Below, one piece after another: positions 45,574 to 57,702 of a DNA stretch of 64,000 nt (within the stretch, counting starts at the first letter, position 1; each line of letters opens with the position of its first letter). This DNA comes from Phlegmacium glaucopus (Eukaryota > Basidiomycota > Agaricomycetes > Agaricales > Cortinariaceae): NCBI GenBank assembly GCA_015039465.1, contig MU130698.1, positions 371,873-435,872 on the forward strand, written 5' to 3'. Both the position numbers and the translations under genes were made by a program. The notes under the pieces are model-generated. The model was not told the DNA's origin, did no database searches, and worked only from the letters and a program-made list of their open reading frames with translations.

Positions 45574-46784
45574 TTGTCAGATGTTATGCCTCCCAGGGCT
45601 GCTCCCAAGGCTGCTAGGGCTGCTCCTAAGTCTTGTAAGGCTGGAAAATCTGCTACTGTAGTGCCTGCAGCTTCTGTAGCCCTTACTGATCATGCTGATC
45701 ATGTACCACTGAACCCACCTGTTACTCCACCCCCACGGCCACAGGTCTGGGCACATCAGCTCTAGTTTGAGACCCCAGGAGAGCGCTTTCCTTCAGTATC
45801 CCCAGGCTCAAGTGATTCAGATGTAGGAATGCTTGTTACTGAGGATGTTTTTGCTCCTCCAGTCCTTATCTCACCCATCAAGCGACGCCAGAGGCAAGCT
45901 GCTCCCACAATCAATCGGCTCACTGATCTGGAGGTCTGGGAGATGAGTGATGAAGAGATTGTTGGTATGTATATTTGATAAACTTTATTACTAAATATAA
46001 ATAAATGAATTCTTTAAGATGCAGCACAAATGTCGTGGAGATCTGAAGTATATGACCACTACGACATTGGTCTGCGACGTGATTTTACTCCAACACGTGA
46101 ACCCCTTTCTCTGGCCCTGGTGTTCACCTGCAAAACCCATCCCCATCATCATCCATCTGTCCAAACTCGCTCACGGGGAAAAACAGGTGATGGAACAAGC
46201 AATCTGCAGAAGGACATTGATATGTGTTTGAGGAAGCAAGGCCATGAACGTGTAAAACCAGAATCGGGGACTATTCCTTACTCTGAGCCAGCTCACCGTG
46301 CGCTTATTGCGCTGTGCAAAAAATGCTCGTCCAATCAACTCTGTCCTTGACGATGACTATAAGCTTGAGGTTGAAATGCTACGGCCTGGGACTAAGATTC
46401 CACATCCAATGACAGTTCAACGGGATTTGCTTTATATCTATGAGCAGGCTTCAATTGCGGTGAAGAATTATTTTTTGGTGTGTTATTTTTATTGTAAAAT
46501 TAAAAATTTGCTTATACATTGAATACAGCAACTGAATAGTACTATTCACCTTGCTCTTGATGGATGGACTTCCCCACTCATTTCCTCATACCTTGGTCTT
46601 GTGGTTGTCTGGTTTGACCAGGGAGTAATTCACCGAGCAATTCTAGAATTCATTCGGTGTGTTATGATTTATAAAATATCATGATTTCCTTCATTCCTCA
46701 CTTCTTTTTATAGCTTAACCCAAAAACATGATGGACGGTATCTGGCCACTGTTACAGCTGATTGCTTGAAACATACGAACACGG
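45574..46784 (+). pseudogene. hAT transposase, N-terminal exons
   Basis: Normal-strand part of the gene. A Pro/Ala-rich start (MPPRAAPKAARAAPKS) is followed by an intron at about 45965-46018, then a BED-finger-like region (SEVYDHYDIGLRRDF, LALVFTCKTHPHHH), RPGTKIPHPMTVQRDLLYIY, and after further introns HLALDGWTSPLISSYLGLVVVWF and HDGRYLATVTADCLKHTN. It carries an early TAG at 45763 and a frame break near 46320. The continuation is not found downstream in any normal frame but in the plain reversal of 46785-48422. The family product catalyses cut-and-paste transposition; this copy is probably inactive. Confidence 0.85.
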
Positions 46785-48422
46785 TAAGAACTTTCCGATC
46801 CAGCTGACAAAACATCAACTATGGTTATAAAGTATATAGGAGGACGAAGATATTACTCCACACTCCCCTGTTATGAAAGACGTTTTATACGGACTTACCT
46901 CAGTTCTCCTATAAACGACCTCGGTCTTCTACACCCTCGTCGGGTAAAACTGAAAAGGATCTTAGATCTCATTCTTATATAAACTTAAATACCGAATCTT
47001 TAATATGATGGAACCAACAGAAGAAATACTGACCTTAGACCCTGACACGTCTACGTATTCTAAAACTGGTAGCCAAATGATGGTCGAAAAACTAGAGGAA
47101 ATTGGTAAGACTACTTTGTGTCAGAAAGTCGGTGACTTCGAAGACTAGTCCCATGTATTGAACAAATCTCTACAATCGTTAATTTAATCTATTCTTTCTT
47201 TTTTATTTAACGTGGTTCACGCTATTGTATCTAAAGTGTTAGGGTACAATTCAGGTATATGAACAATTAATTGTTTTGAGGTCGTACTCGTCGTTAGGTC
47301 TACTGACGTCCACAAAGTGGTCTTCTCCTATACAGTCTCTACAGTAGGAGTCACAAGACCTGAACTAGGGTTTGTTGTCGGACATTTGAGAGGACTTCTA
47401 TCTTATTGTATCCTACCCGTAGGTGTTATTCCCCTTGGAGACGAACTCTCTTTTCTTTTCAATCTAGAAATTTTTCGATAGGTTTTTTAATCTTCTTTAA
47501 CTATTATTTATTTTCCTACATTTACGGAAATTCTGGAGTACTTGTAGTAGACGATTAACGGTGACAAGAAGACTTTCCGCCATACCGACGTTGAACAACG
47601 GTCTTTGTGGACAATATCGGAGTTATTGTAAAAATTTCACGTTTACACGTCGTTCCGTTAGTTTCAGTCTCAAGGTAGTTCACCCCTGTACCGCTAGTTC
47701 TCGTGTAAAACGTCAACATTCGAGTCCTAGGACCAGTTATTCGAGGACCTTAGAAAGTAAATCACACCTACTCAGTACTTATGTTGCACGTTCAGGTCTT
47801 TGGATCTCTTCTAAATCTTGTTGTGACCTTTATAAAATTTTACTGATATGGCTCCCTTTCTCGAAGTCTCGGTAGGCGGAAAGACGTAGTCTGTAGTGAT
47901 GTGGAAATCGGAGGTAAAGTATATGACGTTATAGAGCTTCTCTGAACTGTTGACGTAGTAGTACCCGATCGACTGGTAGTAGGAGGACTCATAAAAGGAG
48001 ACTCAACTAATTTTGAACGAGTCAGCGTCGTTTTAATAGTAGTAGTAGTAGTAGATCAGGGAGGGGTCCTAGGTTTTGGTGGAGGTGGAGTGACCACACT
48101 AATAGACGACCTTAACACTGTCTAAAGAAGTGAAAACCCAAAAACTTTTTCTTTCTTTACTTCTAGATCTATCTTTATTAATCAGTTGACGAATTATTAT
48201 TATTTAGAACAATGAAAACGTTGTTCTAATTCATATACCCAGTTTGTAGCGTCAGCACGTAGGTATGGGACCTTACATCCTTATATCAGTCCATCGTTGA
48301 GACGCTCAAACAACGTCAATGATCACAATAGGTACGTATATGGTTCATCGATATTTTTATTGTTATATTCATATAAAATCTTCTGTTGTAATAAAAGAAA
48401 TGGACAACTAGTTCTGGTCTGA
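46785..48422. other. Segment stored reversed without complementing (assembly error)
   Basis: Read from 48422 down to about 46785 with the printed letters unchanged, this stretch encodes hAT transposase core: MDNTSNCNKLAELLP then HILNLVAK (48238 to 48215), VMSDAERRMALKLFPS, HVPT(stop)WNSDFDCL (around 47680), LSEEQWQLADDVHEVL, AEVPLIVDAHPMLF, KLQWLKDC (around 47140) and RPSLSRMA (near 46790). Introns in that direction begin GT and end AG. Neither the printed strand nor its complement gives any such protein. DNA cannot be reversed without complement, so this is a data artefact. The left junction lies at about 46780-46790; the right border is the N gap. Confidence 0.93.
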
Positions 48423-48782
48423 NNNNNNNNNNNNNNNNNNNNNNNNNNNNNNNNNNNNNNNNNNNNNNNNNNNNNNNNNNNNNNNNNNNNNNNNNNNNNN
48501 NNNNNNNNNNNNNNNNNNNNNNNNNNNNNNNNNNNNNNNNNNNNNNNNNNNNNNNNNNNNNNNNNNNNNNNNNNNNNNNNNNNNNNNNNNNNNNNNNNNN
48601 NNNNNNNNNNNNNNNNNNNNNNNNNNNNNNNNNNNNNNNNNNNNNNNNNNNNNNNNNNNNNNNNNNNNNNNNNNNNNNNNNNNNNNNNNNNNNNNNNNNN
48701 NNNNNNNNNNNNNNNNNNNNNNNNNNNNNNNNNNNNNNNNNNNNNNNNNNNNNNNNNNNNNNNNNNNNNNNNNNNNNNNNNN
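48423..48782. other. Assembly gap (360 N)
   Basis: Run of N inside the hAT element. Reading frames reported across it are artefacts. Confidence 1.
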
Positions 48783-48964
48783 TCGTGCTGATCCAAACCA
48801 TATCCGAACCGTATTTGGCAAAATCTGTGGTTCAGTTACGGATTTGGTCCGGATCTATCCGTGTTAGTCCCTATTTAAAACATATGAATGGAGTACACAT
48901 ACTTACAGTAAACCAGCCCCATCTAGGATCGTCCATTGGTTCTTGATAGTTTTTTTAGCAGCGT

Positions 48965-49324
48965 ATGATTAATCGCAGAACATTAACATTTACCATCGCC
49001 TTTGCGGCGTCTTTTCTTCTATATCAATACTTGATGCCAGTAGTCACAGCGTTCTACGCTTTTCTGACTGCTATCCGCTACCTCAATGCCAAGTTAGCGG
49101 CAGCAGATCGATTTCTGGCCATAGCTACAGAAGAGCCAGCTGTAAGTTTCAATCTATTCCATAGTGATTTGAGCTAATATCTTCATCAGCGATGCAAACT
49201 TCTCTACAATTTCGCGTTCCTCGCTGCGCTAACCCTCATCTACTTGCTCAGACTATATTTTGCAATGTTAGCGCTACTCACGTGCACCCTCATTTATCTG
49301 CGATACATTTATTTTAGTTTGTAA
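48965..49324 (+). CDS. Small multi-pass membrane protein, 103 residues
   Basis: Two exons, 48965-49141 and 49190-49324, with a 48-nt GTAAGT..CAG intron; 59 codons plus 44 codons and a TAA. Hydrophobic segments are LTFTIAFAASFLLYQYLM, VVTAFYAFLTAIRYL, and in exon 2 FAFLAALTLIYLLRLYFAML running into LALLTCTLIYLRYIYF. The splice sites, open frame and hydrophobic pattern support a real gene, but I recognise no family. It begins about 90 bp to the right of the hAT element, whose insertion may have displaced its promoter. Confidence 0.55.
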
Positions 49325-50219
49325 CTACCCTAGAAGTAGTAAAATCCTTTCTTGATATAAGAGTTTCACTCTTATGTTTCTTGTTGTAAATGTCTAAAAT
49401 AAATATCAAATCCTACGAAAAATATGGATATATCTACTGTAGACTGCCTACACAGTGTTGAGAACATTGGTGACATCAAGAGTTGTAAATTCCTTTGAAA
49501 ATTTATGACATTTCAGGTTGGAATTTTTTCAAAAGTTTTTGTTACATATTTGTCCATAAAAGTCTACATTAATCGGCAGAATTTCCCCCAATGCCAAAAG
49601 TGGTAAATTACCACAGTCCCGAAAAACGACACTTTCTGTCAGAATTATCCCATTCCACCCTTTGGGGTTGCCTTTTCCCACACTCCTGGTCTCACAGTGC
49701 TCCTGCCACGAGGTAGCTAAGTCCAAGGTGCTTGTTTTGCAGCAACTATAATGTTGTGCTGTCTCCCTTCCTCTCGTTACCCCACACCTGTCTAGTTCCA
49801 ACCTTATAATTATGTTTTCAGTCCATATTACCTCTGTTTTGTTTGCTTTATCCTTGATACCCATTCCTTGCCTTTCAGGCCCTTTCTCCGTACCTGCACT
49901 CTACCGCATCTAGTTCCAAATTTAATCCTACTTTTAATGTGTACCTTGTGGCATGATAAATTTCAAGTGAACAATGAACCTCTAAGAGATGAACATTAAG
50001 TTTTTTTCTTCCATAATTCATGTATAGAAATACAGTATAATGCAGAGTTGTGCACCATTTTTCAAGGCATGTTTTTACCAACGTTCCGAACAGTTCACTG
50101 TGCATAATTTGATCCATTTGATCCAAAGCATACAATTATGTATATTTGTGCATAATAGTAAAACTTTGTGCTATTTTCAGGCAATTTTTCGCATAATGGT
50201 GGATTGAAGGATTTCCTGA
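49325..50219. other. No gene seen
   Basis: Short minus-strand frames (49529-49864, 49875-50135) without family features. Confidence 0.45.
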
Positions 50220-50330
50220 TGTCTGTTCTGGTTCTGGTTCTGGTTCTGGTTTTCCTAAGTGGTTCTGGTTCTGGTTCTGAGAAAATGGGTCCCGAACCGA
50301 ACTGAACTGAACTTCGGCATCCCTAGCACT
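50220..50330. mobile_element. Single end related to the TTCAG hAT-type MITE
   Basis: GTTCTG minisatellite repeats (50225-50280) followed by CTGAACTGAACTTCGGCATCCCTA, which matches the terminus of the MITE at 34599-35208 with two or three changes. No opposite end was found to the left within 1.3 kb. Confidence 0.6.
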
Positions 50331-50827
50331 GTAACCAACACCATCCAATCCTCAGCTTAACAGCACCCTGCAGTTTACTTAAGGTATAACCTCATTATGA
50401 ATAGATTTCACATGCAATTATGCAGTGAGTACGTACTACGTATATATACTACACTAAAAACATTCTATAGCCGACCGAGCTTGGACCGAGCGTACCATCT
50501 TAAGGATGAGTACTCTGAGTACTCGACGTGAGTCCTCGACTCCATTTATATATTACATGAATTTCGACCCCAATGAGCGCAGACATTACCATTGCTTGAT
50601 GATAATTGGCAATTGCAACTGGAAGCGCAACATATCTATGTATTCATTCATCAAAGGTCTCTCTAGGCATCTGAATATCAGTAGAAAGTATGTCAGAAAT
50701 CGGTTATCGCGAAATCAAACAAGGGTGACAAATACTGACCCCCTGACAGTTCTCCATGAAGTTTCTGGTCATTATGGGAATGATATTTTGAGGTGTTGGT
50801 ATCAATTTTGAAAGATATACCTTCACT

Positions 50828-52820
50828 CTAGAAAATTCGTGAAGAATCAGCAAGACGCGGAACACCGAGAACGGGTACATGTATGTAATTTACCTGCGTT
50901 GATTCCATCTTGGCCACGTCTCGTACTGAGAACGACATCGGGTCCAACGATGAGATTTCACTGTGACTTCCGCATCGCATCACCTCACGAAGGTTAAGTG
51001 TGGAGAGCAGTGAGTTGGTGTACACTAGAAAGTTGGTAAGCGATGATTGATGAGTCCGATGTAGACAGTTAGAGTACTTACGGCGACCAAGACAAACGAA
51101 GAATGCGACATAAATGAAGGTGTTGCCTGCAACGAGAATCTACGAAAGTGTCTCGGCCAAGGCGCTCCAGTTCGGGGATGAAAGGAAAGTACACACAGAA
51201 ATCATAGAAGCCAGGGCACAAAGGCTATATGTAGGTAGATGTCGTATATTCAGTGAGCCTAGTTGTCGTTTAAATCGTGAATATTTCTGCTCACCTGGTG
51301 ATTAACCCCGTATTAACCGAGAATATAATCTACAAACAAATTTTGAGTTGATAACCTAGAGGAGAGAACAGAACAGGGAAGGGAAATATATACAAGTTTG
51401 TTGATGATGGTGTTTGATCTAAGTAAATATGAAGATCGTCCAATATGAGCTTTGGAGGTTATAGGTTGAAAGAAGTAACTTCACTGTCGGAATCCGGTAC
51501 GCGACAAGTGTAAGAGCGTGCAGAGCGTGGCTGCGATTATCAAATCAATGGCAGCTGCGAGGACGTTGGTGGCAATGGCTTCGTGCTTATGGAGGTAGTA
51601 TTGGTATGGAATATTATGGCGCATAGAGGATCCATTACCTTTATTCTGGCGAGGGAGGGTAAATCTTTGAGACCAGCGCTGCAGGAGAAGGTTAGTAAGA
51701 ATTTAAGGTAGTCGACAGACCTCCGAGTCTACTAACCCCTTGACAGTGTATACTTCACGTTACGAGTTAAGTCATGACTGAAGCTCGGCATGTAATATAA
51801 CGTACAGATAAAACTGCCTGTGTCGCAACCAAGATAAGTATAATCCACAGAACATCCCAAAAAGAAAGAGAGCCGTACTAAAGCTGCCAACTACCAATAC
51901 CATCTTCCGTTAGCAATAGTTGGTACGTCAGAAAACAACATTGAATGTTAAATGATGACACCACTCACCGAGCTACTGGTTAAATATATATTTCGGCCAC
52001 GCACTATAGGAAGATGAACGTCAATGAACAAGGGTTGTTCATATAATACGAGAACGCACGTCGCCAGATACGCATCGTAAGGAAGCTGTGGAAGTGTCAT
52101 CCTGATAATTAGCGCAGTCCCCAACGAATGTAATGGTGTGAACGCACCTTTGTACTACGAACGCCGTCATACCCTGCACAGAGAAATCAATGATTTGCAT
52201 TCCTGATCAAATGTAGATTGTTACTGACAGTACAAACGACTGCGGTCTGTATGATAGTGAGTAAACAAAATGAAAATGGTCACTGGAGAAACCCCACCCC
52301 TAAGCTCCTACGTACGGAAGATGGAATCAATATTCAACTTTGCTCCAATGAATATCACAGAACCCTCACCAGACAACTAATGGTGGTTCTGCATTTCCCC
52401 AGTATGTGACAGTGTACGTGTAAGCTATAATAGTCACATCAATCAATGCCGCCCAAGGAGTGTTGTGGTCAGGGAGATACACACACCTACGTGTGTCACC
52501 GAAACTTGATTGAGGGTATCAAGAACCATAACAGCGATGACCTAGACATAAGTCAACATCATAATGATAGACATGAATCGATCTCCTTACTGTAAGCTTA
52601 GTAAACCAAGAGTCAGTCTGATTTTTAAAATAGTACAAAGTCTGAGTGCAAGAAGCTGGAGAATGGGATAAGGTTGTATCCATGATTTAGCACGGCAGTA
52701 TATGTACCTCCATATAAGCTACGACATCGATTAGAACCATCGGTGAAAACGAGCAGATGAGAAACGTACATTGCTGCGATAACCATGCCGATGAAAGCTG
52801 CACCATAGCTATAATAACCA
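50828..52820 (-). CDS. DUF6534-like membrane protein (right copy)
   Basis: Multi-exon minus-strand gene; only exon cores are resolved. In order: YSYGAAFIGMVIAA (about 52815-52772), LYYFKNQTDSWFTKLT (ending near 52590), VIAVMVLDTLNQVSVTH, MTAFVVQ / SFLTMRIWRRAF, HEAIATNVLAAAIDLIIAAT running into LCTLLHLSRTGFR, IIFSVNTGLITSLCALASM, TFIYVAFFVCLGR and VYTNSLLSTLNLREVM, then a hydrophilic tail stopping at 50828. This order and the YTNSLL..LN ending fit the DUF6534 family of seven-helix proteins expanded in Agaricomycetes; function unknown. The start codon and the exon in the GRNIYL / tryptophan-rich region (about 51840-52000) are not settled, so integrity is likely but not proven. Confidence 0.6.
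50961..52150 (-). repeat. Right arm of the inverted duplication
   Basis: Matches 39641-40834 in opposite orientation at high identity through exons and introns alike. The two arms enclose about 10 kb of transposons and one small gene. Confidence 0.85.
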
Positions 52821-54731
52821 ATATCATCGATACGTATGCATTGTCAAGGATGAAAGTGACTGACGTGTTATCCAAATGTGCCGACATTGCAGAAGATTGT
52901 GAGGAATGAGCGCTGAGTTCGCAAGTACCTTAGATATTGTGGATTTCAATATCGAAGCCTTTATAAAATTTAGACCGTGATAATTCACGAATTGTGGGTC
53001 GGCGTCGAATGACTGGATTACCTTCAGGGTGGGTAAAAAGAACGTCATGTTGACCTTTGAAGGATCCTGGATAACTCTCTAACCAAAAAGGATTCTTCAA
53101 GTTTCAGGTTTCAAGTTATGAATAGGACAATGTTCATTGTTCGCTCTAACTCTATGGGGAACCCCACAGCAAATACAAGGATAATGGTTGAGGCGGAGTT
53201 GAGTTGCTGTCGCCTCTTGCCGTTAGGTCGGCAATCAAATGAATACGTTGTCTGCCAGCGGGAAATTTGAATAGTGAGTCAAGTTATTGATTGTCCATGG
53301 CCATTGGCCACGGGTCAAGATAAATGATCTCTGAAAAGGAATGGTCTATCATCATGTTTTGTTTTCAGGTATAACACCCTCGGTGTATGAAGCCGAATCA
53401 TCGTTCAAGCTCCAGGCTTAAACCTTCTCGAGATGATACCAATCCGACCCGAAGTCTCGAACTCGGATGAGCTTGAATGTCGATATACGAGCATTCCATA
53501 CCATAAACTCAGGTTCTGCCTGATATATGGAACATGTTATATCGATGTGTTATTAATAAATGTCCGATGGGTCGGTTGACTTGATTTGATGATCTGCTCT
53601 TGCTGTAAGTCTATAGTTAGACAGTTTGAATGGCTGATCATGCGCACGTTAAACTTAGAGTAGTACAACTTCAAATTCCGACTCCGCCTAAGGCTGTTCA
53701 TTCAATCCATTATCTATCTGACAGTATCTGACGCTACCACATGCTGTCAGGGCTATCCGATTCTCCACTGGCAGTTTATTGACCTTCGCCATTTAGGGCG
53801 GACGTAGTTGTCGTTGGGGTCGAAATCGCTAGATATGGACAGAGGTCGGGGCTTTCAACGCCCATACATACTTGCTTCCAAGTCCAACGTGGGGATCAAT
53901 CAGTGATGGCGCGGGGAGGACGGAGAGTTGTGTATCTAGAGAGGGTGCAATATGCTTTATTAGAATGATGTCTATGCTATAAAGCTGCTGGACGCCACTC
54001 GTGCCTAAACCAGACTGAAGATCACTGAGAAAGTCAACATGAGAGCGCCCAACGACGAAACCAGGATCAGTAATCAACGGACACTGCTTCGGGGTCTATC
54101 TCCTTGGAACTGAGGCCCCGAAAGAGAAAGCAGGAGAACTCGACTCCGACGCCGTTCAAAAAGCATTGGTGCTGGGGGGAATTATGGGATGCCATACATA
54201 GGAGTTGTACCTCGCAAAAGTGCCATTTGGCCTTTGAAATTTGACATCGGTGCATCAGCCTAGCCCCAGGTCTCGCCTGGTTATGGAACTAAGTATCAGT
54301 TAAGTTGGTATAAATTAAGGACTTGAGTGATGCAGAGCAAAGGCCAAATGTATCATCATAGTAATGAAACAATCTAAGGATACCCAATCCCGGAGATGTC
54401 CATCTCTACATCAACATGTCACGCGTCAGTACGCGTCAGTCCTGGCGCTCTCCTCCTGTCCCCGTCTCACTGGCTGTCGCAAACGGGATCTTTGTTACCT
54501 ACAAAGATCGACAGCAACGTTACTGACTTCTCCTCCGAACCTGAAGATCTTGACGCTCCATCCAGGACCAGAATGATGGGCTTTGCCTGGCAGATTTACA
54601 TTTCGACAAGGGAAGCTAGTCAGACAAAAATCATATATTTTTCGTGAGTTTTATAAATTCTTTTCCCATGCCCTATCTGATCGTCCGCGAACGTCAGGTT
54701 TTATGTCAGGCGTGCAAGGTCAGATACCCAG
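52821..54731. other. No supportable gene
   Basis: Minus frames 52824-53048, 53829-54077 and 54067-54255 and plus frames 54364-54647 show no domain. The 5' end and promoter of the DUF6534-like gene should lie in its left part. Confidence 0.45.
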
Positions 54732-55556
54732 ATGATGTGCGCCACTAAAGCAGACGCGATATCATGTGAATATTCACTACTCCTCCTTGTGCTTATTGAA
54801 ACCATATTAAGCGGTTTCTGTGACTTCATCCCTCAATCTATCCTAATGCGCATAAACCACGGCTTATATCCATTTTATTCATCGAAACCTTCAAAGATAT
54901 ACCGTTGCTGGATTTTGTGTGGTCGCAACATCCGTGTCGTTATTATTCCTTCAATCTTATCATTGGCATACTTAGGTCAGCCAACCTACCTTCATTCGTT
55001 AGTTGATTTCAACTTATTGCCTGTAGCTACGTTAGTCATCTGTTTCGAGTTATTACGTTTTGTCGGACCAATGTACAAATACCAACGTCTGGAAGTATAC
55101 GATCAACCGACAAATCTAGCTATTCCCTTGGCAGTGAATGTTATTGTAACAGTGAAGGATCATCACGCAGTTCCGGGAAGTTAAGCCCATCGTGTACGAC
55201 CGACAATGGCGGGAGCAAATTGCAGTTTATCATGGTCAAGTACTTGTTGAATGGGGCATGGCAACGTTTGTCGTTCAATTGGTTCAGGTCGTGCTTACCA
55301 TTGTGCTGAAGGAGCCTGGCTCTGTTTCCTTGACCATTGGTATCAATCAAATGTTTAATGTGATTTGAAGATCGGTACATTGCTTATTCTGATAGCATCG
55401 CCTCTTGGGATTGATATCTATAATTATTCTTGTGTGAGACATAATGGGATTATCTTTCGCTTTGCGTCTAACCATCCGAATTCAATTGCAGAAACGGGAG
55501 GTATCAGTATTGTCCACCAAGAAAGCAGACACGATAAAATTGGCGTTCAAATATAA
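54732..55556 (+). pseudogene. Decayed paralogue of the seven-helix membrane protein
   Basis: Family segments are recognisable in order: CDFIPQSIL, IYRCWILCGRNIRVVIIPSI running into LSLAYL, PLAVNVIVT, FREVKPIVYDRQWREQI, ATFVVQLVQVVLTIVLK, FASNHPNSIAETGGI and the end HDKIGVQI. The first two helices are missing, a donor is altered (ATGCGC at about 54846 where GTGCGC is expected), a frameshift sits near 55170 and a TGA near 55438. It belongs to the same broad family as the intact gene at 25822-27087 but is a different subgroup. Confidence 0.65.
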
Positions 55557-57369
55557 GGATTTTTATATTGTAGAAAGATGAAATATAACATGAGAGGTTG
55601 ATTGAGTTTTGCTTCTCGATAGAAATAGCAAATGCCCTGTAATCTTAGAGATATGTTTGAGGCTTAGGAAGTATGATTGCTTGCGATACTGAAAGGTACA
55701 ATCTGGTCTATATAAACGTACTAACGGAGCTGGGAGTGGTAGCGACGAGGCGGAATCCGAGAATTGAATATTTGATCCTGTGCAGCGTTTTCTAAGATTC
55801 CAACTACGTCAAACCGGGGTTGAGCGGAGGAATTGCTACGGAATAACCGCAGCAATACCTCTGCTCGTTAGTCCGAATATATAAAGTTAGAAATGTACCT
55901 GACAGAATGTCAGTATAATGGCCCGATACCTTGGTTAATCCCCTCGAAGCTCATGAAGGACTAAGGAGCAGAGGAAATCGCCAGGAGTGGGAGGGTGGGT
56001 TGAAAAGAGCCAATATGAAGAAGAAAGTCTTGTAATAAAAGAATAAAAGAATAAATAAACAGAAATGCAAACGAACGATAAAGCTTGTTGGTGGTTAAAG
56101 AGAAGGGGCGAGGGATCACATGATCCCAACGCGTTTACATTTCTACTAAGCAAAACATCAGTACATTAAACTCGTTCCTCGATCATCTACCTCCACATTC
56201 TAGCACCAATGGATTTGAGGAAACATAATGCGAAATCAGTAACTGGCGATTGGGCGCCGCTTTTTGGAATCCGCCTCTGTCGGCTACTTACGGCTTTGAG
56301 AGTGCACATCACTTCTTGTCAACTTCTTGTCATATCCTAGAATTATTCTTATGGTTATTTGAAGGAAATATGTGTACTAGGCAAACAGTCGTTTTAATCC
56401 GTTTTGGACCCGTACCGTACCGTCGAGGATTTTAAGATGATGAAAATACTGGAAGGACCAGGCGCAACCAGGCAGCATTACGAGCCGTAAAATTGACGAA
56501 CATATATTTCCGTAATATGGACAGTGCCCAGCCCTTCTTGTTCTCCTATACCTCGTCATCCGTCTCATCGTCTCAGGGCAGTGCCGTGGACGCGCTTGCA
56601 AGCTGTCAACGGAAACGCACTCTCAGCAACTTTAGCATTTAAGAACCCGATGTACGGGCAGATAATGCATGAACCCCAAATCTGTCATGCATTATAGGAA
56701 TTTAAACTTTGAAGAGGCTCAGAGCAGTGAGCACTGCCTGTCACTTATCAGACTTGTGCCGACATTGCGGGTACCCGTGGCATGCCAGTGCTAAATTCGA
56801 CTCGATGCAAGTTCGCAGACCTGGCAACACACACATAAATATCTCTTCTCAGAATAAGTTAAAACGAGAGATGATTATCATGTTCAAGTTGTATATAGAA
56901 GCACCGACGCCGGTGGGTTCAACTTGATCGGACTGTCATAATTCATTGGCACTCAGCGGCATTCGCACTCAAAAGAAGAACTGACACAGACCCAGAAACG
57001 AAATATCCAAAAGCGCATAGTATTTCTCAGATAGTTGTAAAATCATCACACAGTAAATGTTTTAGTTCAGATTAATTAATACGTTGTGATAGTGACAATG
57101 GGAACTAGATTATAGATACGATTGCTAGACACTCATTACGGGCATCGCCGGCGAAAAGGGCACCCAAGTAGCGCGCACATGTGCAAACAATAGCATTATT
57201 CATATTAAGTACACACGCGGTCGGCCGCTCCAACGTGAACAATTTTTCCACTGTCGAAACCTCATCTTTTGCCTCATCTACAAGAAAAAAATGTATCCAA
57301 CGCAGTGTCCAACAAGTCCGCTCAACGGATTACATACATACTATGGGTTAAACAGAATACCTACAAACG
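55557..57369. other. No gene seen
   Basis: Short frames only. Confidence 0.5.
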
Positions 57370-57702
57370 GTGCGGTGGGAACTCGCTTCGAATCTCAATA
57401 ATTATTGGATGAGGCAGAGGATTCTTGAAGGTAATCAACCGACCTTCCAATACCTAGCTGGTGAGTACTACGTCTATGCTGACTTTTGCGTCGCAATTGA
57501 TCAGAACAATCTATCTATCGTAGCCAGCTTATTCTCCCTCGTCGTGGCCAACTCTACTGAGGCTACGATTGAGAACGTCGAAAAAAGTAAATGCAAGAGG
57601 CAGCGGTGTTATAACTCCAGGACGGGTATATCCAACCCATGCTGCAAAGGCTCCACATGCAATTATGGAGTTGGGTTTGTTTCCTTTTGCACTTCAGGTT
57701 GA
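57370..57702 (+). pseudogene. Six-cysteine secreted peptide, first copy (start region lost)
   Basis: The C-terminal half (KSKCKRQRCYNSRTGISNPC.. ending FCTSG) has the same six-Cys spacing as 60581-60775. Compared with that copy, about 30 bp including the ATG and the beginning of the signal peptide are missing after GATCAGAACAA. The open frame does reach an ATG at 57370, but only through what is leader and 5'UTR-intron sequence in the second copy, so secretion is doubtful. Confidence 0.6.

Larger units (their letters stand above)
45355..48873 (+). mobile_element. Autonomous-type hAT element (interrupted by gap and mis-oriented segment)
   Basis: TIR TAGGGACTAACAC at the left and its inverse GTGTTAGTCCCTA at the right, both followed inwards by GATCCGG motifs. 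Exact 8-bp duplication TTTAAAAC at 45347-45354 and 48874-48881. It contains a hAT transposase gene whose first exons read normally (45574-46784), whose core is present only as reversed text (about 46785-48422), and a 360-N gap. The apparent length is unreliable for that reason. Confidence 0.92.

Noticed and set aside
46790..46840. GTAAGA..TATAG as a genuine transposase intron in the printed direction
   Set aside because: The downstream printed sequence does not encode transposase, whereas the same bases read backwards encode RPSLSRMA and upstream residues; the apparent splice signals are coincidental at the junction.
48316..48821. Open frames across the N run
   Set aside because: They are made almost entirely of N codons and have no content.
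55165..55195. GGGAAGTTAAGC, reminiscent of 5S rRNA
   Set aside because: The surrounding sequence does not continue as 5S and instead encodes FREVKPIVYDR of the decayed membrane-protein paralogue.
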